Shown: in pieces, positions 14,808 through 23,363 of the stretch | How the letters are laid out: each line of letters begins with the position of its first letter | Numbering within the stretch: position 1 is the stretch's first letter | IMG/VR virus record: IMGVR_UViG_3300042879_003994 | Location: 1-64,000 of that record | DNA: 64,000 nt | Direction: 5' to 3' (one strand) | Source: a virus | Notes under the pieces: model-generated | Told to the model about the DNA's origin: nothing | Database searches by the model: none | Seen by the model: the letters and a program-made list of their open reading frames with translations, nothing else | Position numbers and translations under genes: made by a program

Positions 14808-15396
14808 TATGATTGGATTAACTGGAGTAGCAAGATCTGGAAAAGACACTTTCTACGCCATCTTAAAAAGATACCTAAAAGAGAAGAATATAGATTCTCA
14901 AAGAATAGCCTTAGCTGATAACCTAAAATATGAATTAGGAGATTTTGTTAAAGAAAAATTTAAGATAGATCTAAATAAATGTGATGGGTCTGATAAAGAA
15001 CTAATAAGACCACTAATGGTTGCTTATGGAAAATGCAGGAGAGTTCAAACCGAAGGCAAATATTGGACATCATTAGTTGAAGCGAAAATAAAAGAATTAA
15101 ATAAAAATAATATACTTCCAATTATTACCGACATCAGATATATTGAATACAAAGAAGATGAATATTCTTGGCTTAAAAGCCATAATGGTATCTTGGTGCA
15201 TATATCAAGAAAACTAGATGATGGAAGTTTAATTCCGCCAGCGAATATTGAAGAGAAATCTAATGACAATAAATTAAAAGCTGTTGCAGATTATTCTATA
15301 TCTTGGGAAACTTGTCAAGATGTTAATTTTCTTTACGAGTTGATGCAAAAAAATTTAAAAAATATATACGAGAAATTTCTGGAGAATAAAAAATAA
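14797..15396 (+). CDS. Deoxynucleoside monophosphate kinase
   Basis: Phosphorylates dNMPs to dNDPs. The P-loop GVARSGKDT is at residues 10-18. DSQRIALADNLK and the later LPIITDIRYIEY fit the phage dNMP kinase fold (T4 gene 1 type). 199 aa. A Shine-Dalgarno-like GAAGGAG lies 10 nt before the ATG, one of few clear ones in the window. It overlaps the preceding gene by 11 nt. Confidence 0.8.
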   Translation: MENNMIGLTGVARSGKDTFYAILKRYLKEKNIDSQRIALADNLKYELGDFVKEKFKIDLNKCDGSDKELIRPLMVAYGKCRRVQTEGKYWTSLVEAKIKELNKNNILPIITDIRYIEYKEDEYSWLKSHNGILVHISRKLDDGSLIPPANIEEKSNDNKLKAVADYSISWETCQDVNFLYELMQKNLKNIYEKFLENKK

Positions 15397-15398
15397 TT

Positions 15399-15992
15399 AT
15401 GAATATAACATTAGACGACAATACATTAGTAAAAAATGTTCAAGAGAAAAATGATGAAGAAGCATTAAAAATGCTTATAGACCGTCATTCTGCTCTTTGT
15501 AATTCATTATATAAGAAATATTCTAATTCTATGATTAATTCTGGAGTACATCTTCAAGATGTGGTTGATCAAAAGGATTACATCGTATATAAATCTGCAA
15601 TGTCTTTTGATCCTTGCAAAAACTCAAAGTTTTCAACTTGGCTATATAATCAAGTAAGATATCAGTGTTTAAATTGTATTAATGAAAACTCTCATTATTT
15701 AACCTTAGAGGCAGATAAATTAAACTATCTAGTAGAAAAATATAATTCACCAGAAAAAGAATACAAGAATATTAATGATTATATATTTAATATAATTGAT
15801 TCTTGCTCTGATCAAAGAGTTAAAAATATATTTGAAATGAGATATTCCAATAATTCAAGCAAAAAAATGCCTTGGAATAAGATAGCTAAAAAATTAAAAA
15901 TAAGCACACAAACTGCAATAAATATACACAATAAGGCATTAAAGCTATTAAAGAATAAAATTGAAAGTAAAAATTGTTTTGACAAAATATAA
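15399..15992 (+). CDS. Sigma-70-family-like RNA polymerase sigma factor
   Basis: 197 aa. The N-terminal half resembles sigma region 2: EALKMLIDRHSALCNSLYKK, then YKSAMSFDPCKNSKFSTWLY and QVRYQCLN, the -10 recognition helix pattern. Residues about 140-190 resemble region 4, with a helix-turn-helix (KMPWNKIAKKLKISTQTAIN). It is compact like T4 gp55-type factors. It lies in an early-type operon before the ribonucleotide reductase genes. It is the best candidate to direct host polymerase to the GTGTAA boxes; this link is inference. Confidence 0.75.
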   Translation: MNITLDDNTLVKNVQEKNDEEALKMLIDRHSALCNSLYKKYSNSMINSGVHLQDVVDQKDYIVYKSAMSFDPCKNSKFSTWLYNQVRYQCLNCINENSHYLTLEADKLNYLVEKYNSPEKEYKNINDYIFNIIDSCSDQRVKNIFEMRYSNNSSKKMPWNKIAKKLKISTQTAINIHNKALKLLKNKIESKNCFDKI

Positions 15993-16007
15993 TATAAGTC
16001 ATACAAT
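15979..16007 (+). promoter_or_regulatory. Strong sigma70 promoter
   Basis: TTGACA (15979-15984), 17 bp, TACAAT (16002-16007), nine nt before the ATG at 16017. The -35 lies inside the end of the sigma gene. Confidence 0.7.
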
Positions 16008-16016
16008 ATTAAAATT

Positions 16017-16331
16017 ATGAATAACAACAATCAAAACCAACAAAATAAGAATCAAGAGCTAGGCGCTCTATGGAAGAAAAAAAGCAAAACTGGAATGTCA
16101 TTTCTATCTGGATATATCAACGATAATGATGGTCAAAGAATTGACGTTGTAGTATTTGCTAATGGCAATAAGAAAAATGAAAAGGCTCCAGATTATAGAC
16201 TTTACATTTCTAAACCGTTAGAAAATAGACAGGCTAATTCTACGCCTACTCGTCAATCTGCCACAAAGCAAGTAACCCCACAAAAGAAAGTAGTTCAACA
16301 AGTTCAAGAAGACGAAGACGATATTCTATGA
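16017..16331 (+). CDS. DUF736-like small DNA-metabolism protein
   Basis: 104 aa. The N-terminus is Asn/Gln-rich; the core ELGALWKKKSKTGMSFLSGY followed by QRIDVVVFANGNKKN fits the DUF736 pattern. The tail is acidic and ends EDEDDIL, as in single-strand-binding proteins that recruit partners. A ssDNA-associated accessory role is plausible but unproven. It has its own promoter. Confidence 0.6.
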   Translation: MNNNNQNQQNKNQELGALWKKKSKTGMSFLSGYINDNDGQRIDVVVFANGNKKNEKAPDYRLYISKPLENRQANSTPTRQSATKQVTPQKKVVQQVQEDEDDIL

Positions 16332-17413
16332 GTTTAAGTTTCAATTTGCCCATTAACACTGTAAGTTTTGGACAAATCTCTACTTTAATTCTTAGAGAAT
16401 TATTTGCTTTAGATAAAAATATCAATCTGTTACCGATAGGTAATCCAGATCTATCAACTCAATCTGATATAACTCCCCAATTTGGGGAATGGTTGCAGAA
16501 AAATATCAACCAAGCACTAGTTAATTATTCTAGAGAAGATAAGATATTTAAGCTATGGCATATCAATGGCTCTTTTGAGAGTTACTCAAATAAACAAATT
16601 CTTCTTAGTTTTTACGAACTAGACCAGCCTACTAAGGTTGAATTAAATACAATAAGAAATAATTATAAAGTTCTATTCTCTTGTAAAGAGACTGTTGATC
16701 TATATAATAATCTTGGATGTAAAAATGTAGAGTATATTCCTCTTGCGTTTGATAAATACAATTTTACTAGAATTGATAAGACATATTTTACTGATGATAG
16801 AATAGTGTTTAACCTTGTAGGAAAGTTAGAAAAAAGAAAGCATCATTTGAAAGTTTTACAGCTATGGGCTAATAAGTTTGGTAATAATAGAAAATACGCA
16901 TTACAATGCTCTATCTTTAATCCTTTTATGAAGCCAGAAGATCAAAACTCTTTGGTGTCTCAAGCTTTAAATGGTAAAAGTTATTTTAATATTAATTTTC
17001 TCCCATTCATGGGTCAAAATAAAATTTATAATGATTTTCTCAATAGCAGTCATATTGTTATTGGTATGAGTGGTGGTGAAGGCTGGGGATTACCAGAATT
17101 TCATTCTGTAGCTATGGGTAAACATGCTGTATTAATGAATGCTCATGGATATAAATCTTGGGCTAATAAAGATAATAGCGTATTAATTAATCCAAGTTCT
17201 AAAATTGAAGCTTATGATGGTATCTTTTTTCATAAGGGACTCCCATACAATCAAGGAAATATCTATGATTTTAATCCAGATGACTTTATTTCTGCATGCG
17301 AAGAAGCTATCAAAAGGGTAGAAAATAATAAAGTTAATAAAAATGGTTTAGAATTACAAAATACTTTTTCTTCTGAAAAGTTATTTAAAAATATAATATC
17401 TCATTTAGAATAG
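16328..17413 (+). CDS. Glycosyltransferase, GT-B fold (family 4-like)
   Basis: 361 aa. The donor-binding half has VFNLVGKLEKRKHHLKVL, and later GMSGGEGWGLPEFHSVAMGK, the E-x7-E-type signature of GT4 enzymes. It overlaps the DUF736-like gene by 4 nt. It stands apart from the main glycan operon. It may modify DNA, virion protein or a glycan; the sequence does not say. Confidence 0.75.
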   Translation: MSLSFNLPINTVSFGQISTLILRELFALDKNINLLPIGNPDLSTQSDITPQFGEWLQKNINQALVNYSREDKIFKLWHINGSFESYSNKQILLSFYELDQPTKVELNTIRNNYKVLFSCKETVDLYNNLGCKNVEYIPLAFDKYNFTRIDKTYFTDDRIVFNLVGKLEKRKHHLKVLQLWANKFGNNRKYALQCSIFNPFMKPEDQNSLVSQALNGKSYFNINFLPFMGQNKIYNDFLNSSHIVIGMSGGEGWGLPEFHSVAMGKHAVLMNAHGYKSWANKDNSVLINPSSKIEAYDGIFFHKGLPYNQGNIYDFNPDDFISACEEAIKRVENNKVNKNGLELQNTFSSEKLFKNIISHLE

Positions 17414-17415
17414 AT

Positions 17416-17766
17416 ATGCCTCTGTATACTTATATAAATCCAGAAACAGAAGAAACTATAGATGTAATTCAATCTGTTCATGATCAGCATGTTTATATTG
17501 ATGAAAATGGATTAGAATGGAAAAGAGTTTTTACTGTACCAGAAGTTAATACGCAAGGTTCATTAAAAGCTGATTGTTCTCCTAGAGAGTTTTCTGAATT
17601 TACTAAAAATAAAAAAGGAACTCTTGGAGATATGTTTGATCGTAGCTCAGAGCTTTCTGAAAAAAGAAAGAAGCTTTATGGTAAAGATCCTGTGAAAGAA
17701 AAATATTTTAATGATTGGTCAAAAAAACGCAAAGGAAAGATACACCCAAAAAGTAAGTCGGATTAA
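17416..17766 (+). CDS. FmdB-like protein without zinc cysteines
   Basis: 116 aa. MPLYTYINPETEETIDVIQS resembles the start of FmdB-type zinc-ribbon proteins, but the expected cysteine pairs are missing. The rest is Lys/Glu-rich and probably helical. Similar short proteins occur in many phages without known function. It follows the glycosyltransferase by 2 nt. Confidence 0.55.
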   Translation: MPLYTYINPETEETIDVIQSVHDQHVYIDENGLEWKRVFTVPEVNTQGSLKADCSPREFSEFTKNKKGTLGDMFDRSSELSEKRKKLYGKDPVKEKYFNDWSKKRKGKIHPKSKSD

Positions 17767-17836
17767 TTTGTTTATAACTTCTTGTTTTTTTCTTTTTTAA
17801 TTCTAAAAACTAATGTAATATTATACTCATAGTGTT

Positions 17837-20092
17837 ATGAGTATAAAAGTAAAAAAAAGAAGTGGTTCAACTGAAAATTTTAATATAGAAAAAATTCATA
17901 GAGTAATCAACTGGGCAATTAAAGATTTGTCTAATGTAAGCTTAACCGACGTAGAGATTAACGCAAAGATTAGTATCAATGATGGTGTTACTACTAAAGA
18001 GATTCATAAACTCTTAATTGAATCTGCAGCAAATTTGATATCAATAGAAAAACCTAATTATCAATATGTAGCCGGTAGACTTTTAAATTATCAATTGCGT
18101 AAGGATGTTTGGAAAGGTAAACATGCTCCCAGACTATTAGAATTTATTAATCAAGGTTTAAAAAATAAAATATATGATTCTATTATTCTAGAAAAATATG
18201 ACGAAGATGAATTAAATAAGATGGGAGAATTTATAGATCATGAAAGAGACTATAATTTCACCTATGCTGGTATAAAACAATTATGCGATAAGTATCTTAT
18301 TAAAGATCGCGTCACAGGTAAAATATATGAAACTCCGCAATTCGCTTACATATTAATTTCTGCCTATGCTTTTATAAATTATCCAAAAGAGAATAGATTA
18401 AGTTATGTTCGTAAGTTCTATGACGCAATCAGTAAACATAAAATAAATCTTCCAACTCCTGTAATGGCTGGAGTAAGAACTCCAAGTAAAAATTATGCAA
18501 GTTGCTGTTTAATTGGAGTAGATGATAGTAGGGATAGTATAACTGCTAGTGCTACAGCTGTAAGTATGGCTACTGCTAGTAGATGTGGGATTGGAATTGA
18601 TGTATCAAAGATTAGAGCTATCGGTTCTCCAATTAAGAATGGGGAAGTCGTTCATACTGGTTTGATCCCATTTCTTAAAATTTATGAAAGTAGTGTTAAG
18701 GCGTGGCAACAAAATGGTCTTCGCGGAGGAAGTGCTACTTGCAATATTCAATGGTGGCATTATGAGATCGAAGACATTGTAGTGTTAAAAAATAATGCAG
18801 GTACAGATGATAATCGCGTCCGCAAATTAGATTATACAGTCGGTATGAGTAAACTATTTTATGATAGAGTATTAAAAGATGAAGATGTTACATTATTTAA
18901 TACAGCTGAAGTTCCAGAACTATATGAAGCTTGGGGAACTAAAGACTTCGATAAGTTGTATAAAGAATGCGAATCTAAAAAACTAAAAATCAAGAAAAAA
19001 GTATCTGCTCGTAAATTATTCTCTTTAATTATCAAAGAAAGAGTAGAAACTGGTAGAATTTATATTCTTAACGTAGATCACGCTAATAATCATGGAGCTT
19101 GGTTAGATAAAGTCACAATGAGTAATCTTTGTACTGAAGTTATCCACCCAACTACTCCATTAAATGACTATCACGACAAAAATGGCGAAATTGGTATGTG
19201 CATTCTTTCGGCAGTGAATATGCTAGAAATTAAAAACTGGCAGGATCTTGAAAAGACTTGCGATCTTATCGTAAGATTTCTAGATGAAATCATTGAAATT
19301 CAAGATTACTTCAATATTGCTGCTGAAAATTTTGCAAAAAAACGTCGTAGTCTTGGAATTGGTATAACTAATTTGGCAGCCTATCTTGCTAAAAATGAAT
19401 TAAAATACACCTCAGATAAAACACTTCCAATTCTTGATGAATGGATGGAACATTTTCAATACTACCTTTTAAAGTCAAGTTTAGAACTTGCTAAAGAAAA
19501 AGGTAAATGCGAAAAATTTGACAGGACAAAATACTCGAAAGGAATTCTACCTATTGATACTTACAAAGATAAAGTAGATGAATTATGTAAAAGGAAATTA
19601 TCTCTTGATTGGGAAAAATTAAGAAAAGAAATAAAAGAATTTGGATTAAGACATTCTACATTATCATCTTGTATGCCATGCGAAAGTAGTTCTGTAATTC
19701 AATCTTCAACTAATGGCGTAGAACCAATTCGTAGTTTAATTACTTATAAAATGAGCAAGATGGGTAAGTTACCAGTACTAGTTCCTGGAGTTGGAAAGTA
19801 TGATGAGAATTATGAATTAGCGTATGATTTTAAAGATAACTCAGGTTTATTAAAAATTAACGCTATTATTCAAAAGTATATTGACATGGCGATATCAACT
19901 AATGTATACTATAATTATTCTCATTATGAAAATAATGTTCTTCCAGACGCAAAAGTAATGAAAGAAATTATGCAAGCATATTCTCTTGGTCTAATTAGTC
20001 TTTATTATAATAATACTGACGATGGCGATAAGGAGCAGCTAATGAATCAAAAAGAAGATCGCGATTGTTCTTCTGGAGCGTGTAAATTATAA
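17837..20092 (+). CDS. nrdA: Ribonucleoside-diphosphate reductase, alpha subunit
   Basis: Class I enzyme making dNDPs from NDPs. An N-terminal ATP-cone (IKVKKRSGSTENFNIEKIHR) is followed by the barrel with NYASCCLIGVDDS, RCGIGIDVSKIRAIGS, the radical-site loop SNLCTEV and GMCILSAVNM. The C-terminal tail CSSGACKL provides the redox cysteines. 751 aa is full length. nrdB follows after 3 nt. The upstream 70 nt hold a possible -10 (TATACT at 17822) but no convincing -35. Confidence 0.97.
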   Translation: MSIKVKKRSGSTENFNIEKIHRVINWAIKDLSNVSLTDVEINAKISINDGVTTKEIHKLLIESAANLISIEKPNYQYVAGRLLNYQLRKDVWKGKHAPRLLEFINQGLKNKIYDSIILEKYDEDELNKMGEFIDHERDYNFTYAGIKQLCDKYLIKDRVTGKIYETPQFAYILISAYAFINYPKENRLSYVRKFYDAISKHKINLPTPVMAGVRTPSKNYASCCLIGVDDSRDSITASATAVSMATASRCGIGIDVSKIRAIGSPIKNGEVVHTGLIPFLKIYESSVKAWQQNGLRGGSATCNIQWWHYEIEDIVVLKNNAGTDDNRVRKLDYTVGMSKLFYDRVLKDEDVTLFNTAEVPELYEAWGTKDFDKLYKECESKKLKIKKKVSARKLFSLIIKERVETGRIYILNVDHANNHGAWLDKVTMSNLCTEVIHPTTPLNDYHDKNGEIGMCILSAVNMLEIKNWQDLEKTCDLIVRFLDEIIEIQDYFNIAAENFAKKRRSLGIGITNLAAYLAKNELKYTSDKTLPILDEWMEHFQYYLLKSSLELAKEKGKCEKFDRTKYSKGILPIDTYKDKVDELCKRKLSLDWEKLRKEIKEFGLRHSTLSSCMPCESSSVIQSSTNGVEPIRSLITYKMSKMGKLPVLVPGVGKYDENYELAYDFKDNSGLLKINAIIQKYIDMAISTNVYYNYSHYENNVLPDAKVMKEIMQAYSLGLISLYYNNTDDGDKEQLMNQKEDRDCSSGACKL

Positions 20093-20095
20093 CCT

Positions 20096-21160
20096 ATGAA
20101 AAGTGTTTTAAATCTTAAAAATATAGATTATACAAAGCAACCATTATTCTTTGGAGAAGACCTTAATCTTCAAAGATATGATCGTTTTAAGTATCCTATC
20201 TTTTTTGAGCTTTTTAAAAAACAAGAAGAATTTTTCTGGTGGCCTCACGAGATCGCTCTAAATAAAGATCGAAGCGACTATAAGGACCTAGCTGGTCAAG
20301 AAAGATTTGTATTTGATACTAATCTGAAATTTCAAACCCTTGGAGATAGTATGCTTTCTAGAAGTATTCATTCTCTTAAAGATTATGTAAGTAATCCAGA
20401 GCTTGAAATATGCATGAACACTTGGCAAAGATTTGAAGGAATTCATAGTTATTCTTACTCATATTTACTCAATAATGTTCATCCAGACGCTAGTAAGTTC
20501 TTTGATAGCATTATGGAAGACAAAGAGATTGTATCCCGCGCCGAATTAATAAGAAATAATTTTGATAAAATACTTGGAGATGATGATAAGAAAGATCTAA
20601 AACAGAAAATCTTTGATTGTATTCTTTCCGTTAATGTTATGGAAGGACTTGTGTTTTATGTATCATTTGCCTGTTCTTTTTATTTTGGATATCGTGGAAA
20701 AATGGAAGGAAATGCTAAAATAATTAAATTTATTCAAAGAGATGAAGCGTTACATTTTGCTACAACTCAAAATCTAATTAAAATTCTAAAAGAAGAAGAT
20801 AAGGAAGGTTTTACTTCTATAGTTAAGAAGAGCGAAGATAAAGTATACGCTTTTTATGAACAAGCTGCTAAAAATGAGATCGAATGGGCTGAATATCTAT
20901 TCAGTAAAGGTTCATTATTAGGTTTAAATGCTGAAGTATTAGGTGGTTATTCTAAATGGCTTTGTGATGCTCGTTTACGATCATTAGGATATAAGAAAAT
21001 TTTTAATCAAAAAGATAACCCAATATCTGGCTGGCTAGACAGTTATCTTGATAGTAGTAAAGTTCAAGTGGCTCCACAGGAAACAGAAATCTCAACTTAC
21101 AAGATCGGAGCAAGAAAAACTGATATATCTGATGACGATTTCGGAGATATGAAGCTATAA
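20096..21160 (+). CDS. nrdB: Ribonucleoside-diphosphate reductase, beta subunit
   Basis: Di-iron/tyrosyl-radical subunit. Metal ligands are visible at D84 (TLGDS), E114 and H117 (FEGIHSYSYSY), the Glu of NVMEGLVFY, and RDEALH. The radical tyrosine is present at the expected position four residues after His117. 354 aa. It works with NrdA immediately upstream. Confidence 0.97.
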   Translation: MKSVLNLKNIDYTKQPLFFGEDLNLQRYDRFKYPIFFELFKKQEEFFWWPHEIALNKDRSDYKDLAGQERFVFDTNLKFQTLGDSMLSRSIHSLKDYVSNPELEICMNTWQRFEGIHSYSYSYLLNNVHPDASKFFDSIMEDKEIVSRAELIRNNFDKILGDDDKKDLKQKIFDCILSVNVMEGLVFYVSFACSFYFGYRGKMEGNAKIIKFIQRDEALHFATTQNLIKILKEEDKEGFTSIVKKSEDKVYAFYEQAAKNEIEWAEYLFSKGSLLGLNAEVLGGYSKWLCDARLRSLGYKKIFNQKDNPISGWLDSYLDSSKVQVAPQETEISTYKIGARKTDISDDDFGDMKL

Positions 21161-21170
21161 TATAATACAA

Positions 21171-21183
21171 AAGTGTATTATAT
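21171..21183 (+). promoter_or_regulatory. Putative late promoter box (GTGTAT variant)
   Basis: AAGTGTATTATAT; the G of GTGTAT is 14 nt before the GTG at 21187. Confidence 0.45.
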
Positions 21184-21186
21184 AGT

Positions 21187-21387
21187 GTGAACGAAAATAA
21201 GAAGAAAAAGAAAGTAAATCAACTTACAGTAAAAGAATGTGAAGCTATCCTAAATAGACTAGCTGGACAAGTAGAATGTAAGTACTATCAACATGTTTTA
21301 AATCACTATAGAAAGCTTTTACCTTCTCACGCGATGGCTATTGAATTATCCAATGTCCCAAGTGATAATAATGCAACTTTACCATAA
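21187..21387 (+). CDS. Small basic protein
   Basis: 66 aa, GTG start. A Lys-rich N-terminus (MNENKKKKKVNQ), then a helical part with one Cys pair spaced 18 apart (VKECEAILNRLAGQVECKYY). Unrecognised. The late-type box upstream is the reason to prefer this start. Confidence 0.55.
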   Translation: MNENKKKKKVNQLTVKECEAILNRLAGQVECKYYQHVLNHYRKLLPSHAMAIELSNVPSDNNATLP

Positions 21388-21411
21388 TTTATATAAAAAA
21401 ATATAATCTAT

Positions 21412-21424
21412 AAGTGTAAATATA
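21412..21424 (+). promoter_or_regulatory. Putative late promoter box
   Basis: AAGTGTAAATATA; the G of GTGTAA is 14 nt before the GTG at 21428. Confidence 0.55.
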
Positions 21425-21427
21425 TGT

Positions 21428-21766
21428 GTGAATTTAGATATCACAACAGTATTTAATCTTGTAATAGGAGCGTTATCATTCCTAGGCGGATGGCTTTTTA
21501 CTAGAGTATTTTCTATATCTGATAGGCAAGAGAAGCTCATTAAAGATTTAAATGATAAAACTTTTAGTGATTTTATAGCTTTAAGAAAAGAAGTAGAAAT
21601 TGAAAGTAGAAAACATCAGCAAGAGATAGCAGATTTAGCTCTAAAAGTCAGTACTACATATGTTACTAAAGAATCTTTTGAAGCATATTTTGATAGAATT
21701 GAAGCAAAGCTTGATCGTAATTTTGAGACAATACAGCAATATTTAATGAATAAAAATAAAAATTAA
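21428..21766 (+). CDS. Membrane-anchored coiled-coil protein
   Basis: 112 aa, GTG start. One transmembrane helix at about 8-27 (TVFNLVIGALSFLGGWLFTR), then about 80 residues of charged heptad-like helix. Proteins of this build often occur in phage lysis modules, as holin-like or Rz-like factors. No endolysin is seen nearby, so a lysis role is only a suggestion. Confidence 0.6.
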   Translation: MNLDITTVFNLVIGALSFLGGWLFTRVFSISDRQEKLIKDLNDKTFSDFIALRKEVEIESRKHQQEIADLALKVSTTYVTKESFEAYFDRIEAKLDRNFETIQQYLMNKNKN

Positions 21767-21780
21767 CTGTAATAGTTAAT

Positions 21781-22296
21781 GTGACGGTTTCGGAAAGAGA
21801 TATAGATTTTTTTGCTAAAAAGCTTGGCTTATCACCAGAAAAGACTTTTTTGCTTCTGCAAGATCCAGATTGCTTACCAGAAATACTAGAAAAAGTATCA
21901 GAAGATAATATAGATGGAATCGTAGACATTAGTTTTCCAGTCTTTACAGAATTAACTATAATAAAATATAGCAAAGATTTAGATTACTCATTTGAAGAAA
22001 AGGAATATATATCAGAGACTGTTGGCACAAAATTTTATGATCTTATAGAATATCCACTTCAAAATAAGTATTTTTTTACATTAGAACATAATGAAGATAC
22101 AGCGAGGTCTGTGTTGGTATTTCTTGGATTCTTTTATAAGAGTTTACATAAAACTAGAAGATGTTATCCTTCTGAAAGTATATACTTTAATATAGCAAAA
22201 AATGGATTTATAAATTCAGATAAAGAAGAGATATCTTATCATCTAAAAGATTGGATTAAAGTATTAAGAATCATACATAATGAAGTTTGGTTTTAA
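21781..22296 (+). CDS. Hypothetical protein
   Basis: 171 aa, GTG start shortly after a TGTAATAG sequence that may be a weak late box. No domain is recognised. It looks soluble and helical, with an acidic first half and an aromatic-rich second half (VLVFLGFFYKSLHK). Probably third gene of the small late cluster that starts at 21187. Confidence 0.6.
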   Translation: MTVSERDIDFFAKKLGLSPEKTFLLLQDPDCLPEILEKVSEDNIDGIVDISFPVFTELTIIKYSKDLDYSFEEKEYISETVGTKFYDLIEYPLQNKYFFTLEHNEDTARSVLVFLGFFYKSLHKTRRCYPSESIYFNIAKNGFINSDKEEISYHLKDWIKVLRIIHNEVWF

Positions 22297-22309
22297 TACG
22301 AAATCCTCA

Positions 22310-22628
22310 AATTATTTAACTTTTCTTTGATATCCAAAAGGGCTTTACCTCCAGATTTTATATATCTGAAGTTGGGTATTATCAATCCAACTTTTCTTTT
22401 GACTCCAAATTTACCGCAATCTCAGCGATAAACGGGCCATCGCACTTATGGGTCAGAGGTAGCTTCGACCACTACATTCTGCGATGCCTATAGCTACATT
22501 CCCTTCAAAAGCCATATTATGTACAAAAGAAGGTTTTAATAGTTGTCAGCCCTTTAGACATTGCTATCTCAAGGATTGATAGTTGATTATTTGACATCAA
22601 CAAACTGCTCTAATTGGAAGCTATGTTA
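22310..22628 (-). ncRNA. Structured RNA of unknown family
   Basis: This stretch between two plus-strand genes is richer in G+C than its surroundings. It has many nested helices (plus coordinates): 22337-22344 with 22548-22555 (8 bp, closing), 22352-22356/22364-22368, 22369-22375/22387-22393 (7 bp), 22438-22444/22480-22486 (7 bp), 22502-22506/22529-22533, 22564-22568/22578-22582 and 22582-22587/22596-22601. Inside the 22438 stem, 22451-22454/22467-22470 and 22459-22462/22472-22475 cross as an H-type pseudoknot. A minus-strand promoter at 22635-22663 decides the orientation. Ends are estimates. I cannot match it to a known family. Confidence 0.6.
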
Positions 22629-22634
22629 ATTTAT

Positions 22635-22663
22635 ATACTATTATTTTTTTATTTTTTTGTCAA
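22635..22663 (-). promoter_or_regulatory. Sigma70-like promoter of the structured RNA
   Basis: Minus strand TTGACA (22663-22658), 17 bp, TAGTAT (22640-22635). It points into the structured region, with transcription expected to start near 22628. Confidence 0.65.
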
Positions 22664-22682
22664 ATCTTTTTATAATATATAA

Positions 22683-22892
22683 ATGGAAATAATTAAAAGT
22701 AAAGCCAAATGGTCGGTTTATTCTCAAAAGTGCGTAAAGCATTATAATATAAACAATGAGAATATTTATGATGAACCTACTGAATATCCATGTATTGCTA
22801 TTCCTCAATTAATATCAGATATAAATGGTTCAAGAGTTAAATTCAGTTTTGTTTATAAAAAAGATTGCCAAAAACTTTTAAAAGCTTTATAA
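22683..22892 (+). CDS. Hypothetical small protein
   Basis: 69 aa, unrecognised. A mixed-charge protein with YPCIAIPQLISDINGSRVKF in the middle. TATAAT at 22671-22676 lies 6 nt before the ATG, like other promoters here, but no good -35 is present. It is flanked by the two RNA loci. Confidence 0.6.
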   Translation: MEIIKSKAKWSVYSQKCVKHYNINNENIYDEPTEYPCIAIPQLISDINGSRVKFSFVYKKDCQKLLKAL

Positions 22893-22905
22893 TGTGTAAA
22901 ATATA
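22892..22905 (+). promoter_or_regulatory. Putative late promoter box upstream of tmRNA
   Basis: ATGTGTAAAATATA overlapping the stop of the 69-aa gene; the G of GTGTAA is 28 nt before the mature tmRNA 5' end, leaving room for a short processed leader. Confidence 0.4.
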
Positions 22906-22921
22906 TAAGTTCTTTCTCATT

Positions 22922-23311
22922 GGGCCTGAATTTGGTTTCGATTTTAGTAATAGGAATTAGAATGCAAGTAGAGGTTTAGGTGGGTCTCTTTAAAAAACCT
23001 TAAAAGTATTAACTGCCAAAACAGCCAAATACAAAGGTCATATCTCTGCTAGAGTTTCTCTAGTCGAGGAGACCGTTTCTGTAGCTTAAGTTCTACAGCG
23101 TGATTACCATGACACATCTATTGGATAATTGCGTATTTAGATGTCTCTGATTATAAAGTTTTTTTATTCTTTATTGTCATTGTATTCAAAATAAACTCGC
23201 TTAGTATGTTTGTTCTTTTCCCTATACAAAGCTAAAAATAAAAAGAAATAAACTTGTAGTATTTTAATTTAAATTATCTAAAAGACCTCGGTTCAACTCC
23301 GAGCAGGTCCA
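22922..23311 (+). ncRNA. ssrA: Transfer-messenger RNA (tmRNA)
   Basis: Rescues stalled ribosomes and tags the nascent protein. The acceptor stem pairs GGGCCTG (22922) with CAGGTCC (23304-23310). The T-arm is CTCGG-TTCAACT-CCGAG. The 5' part GGGCCTGAATTTGGTTTCGA matches the tmRNA D-region pattern. Helix 2 pairs TGCAAGT near 22960 with ACTTGTA near 23255. A resume GCC codon at 23015 opens a 24-residue tag, AKTAKYKGHISARVSLVEET then VSVA, with TAA at 23087-23089 inside a CTGTAG/CTACAG hairpin, as in helix 5. CCA is not encoded. About 390 nt, one piece. Confidence 0.92.
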
Positions 23312-23341
23312 AGTAAACTTATGATAAATTCACATAATAAT

Positions 23342-23358
23342 ATGTGTATATATATTAT
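23342..23358 (+). promoter_or_regulatory. Possible promoter of the 23364 gene
   Basis: GTGTATATATATTAT: a GTGTAT box 20 nt before the ATG, with TATTAT 5 nt before it. Class uncertain. Confidence 0.35.
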
Positions 23359-23363
23359 AGATT

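Noticed and set aside
22294-22420. Minus-strand frame of about 41 codons in the structured RNA region
   Set aside because: It has no ATG, overlaps several perfect hairpins and starts right after a stop; a short TTG-started peptide remains possible but is not supported.
22310-22628. RNase P RNA
   Set aside because: CGATGGCCCG and TGCGGTAA on the minus strand recall rnpB, but the conserved 5' GAGGAAAGTCC and 3' ACAGAA-type elements are absent.
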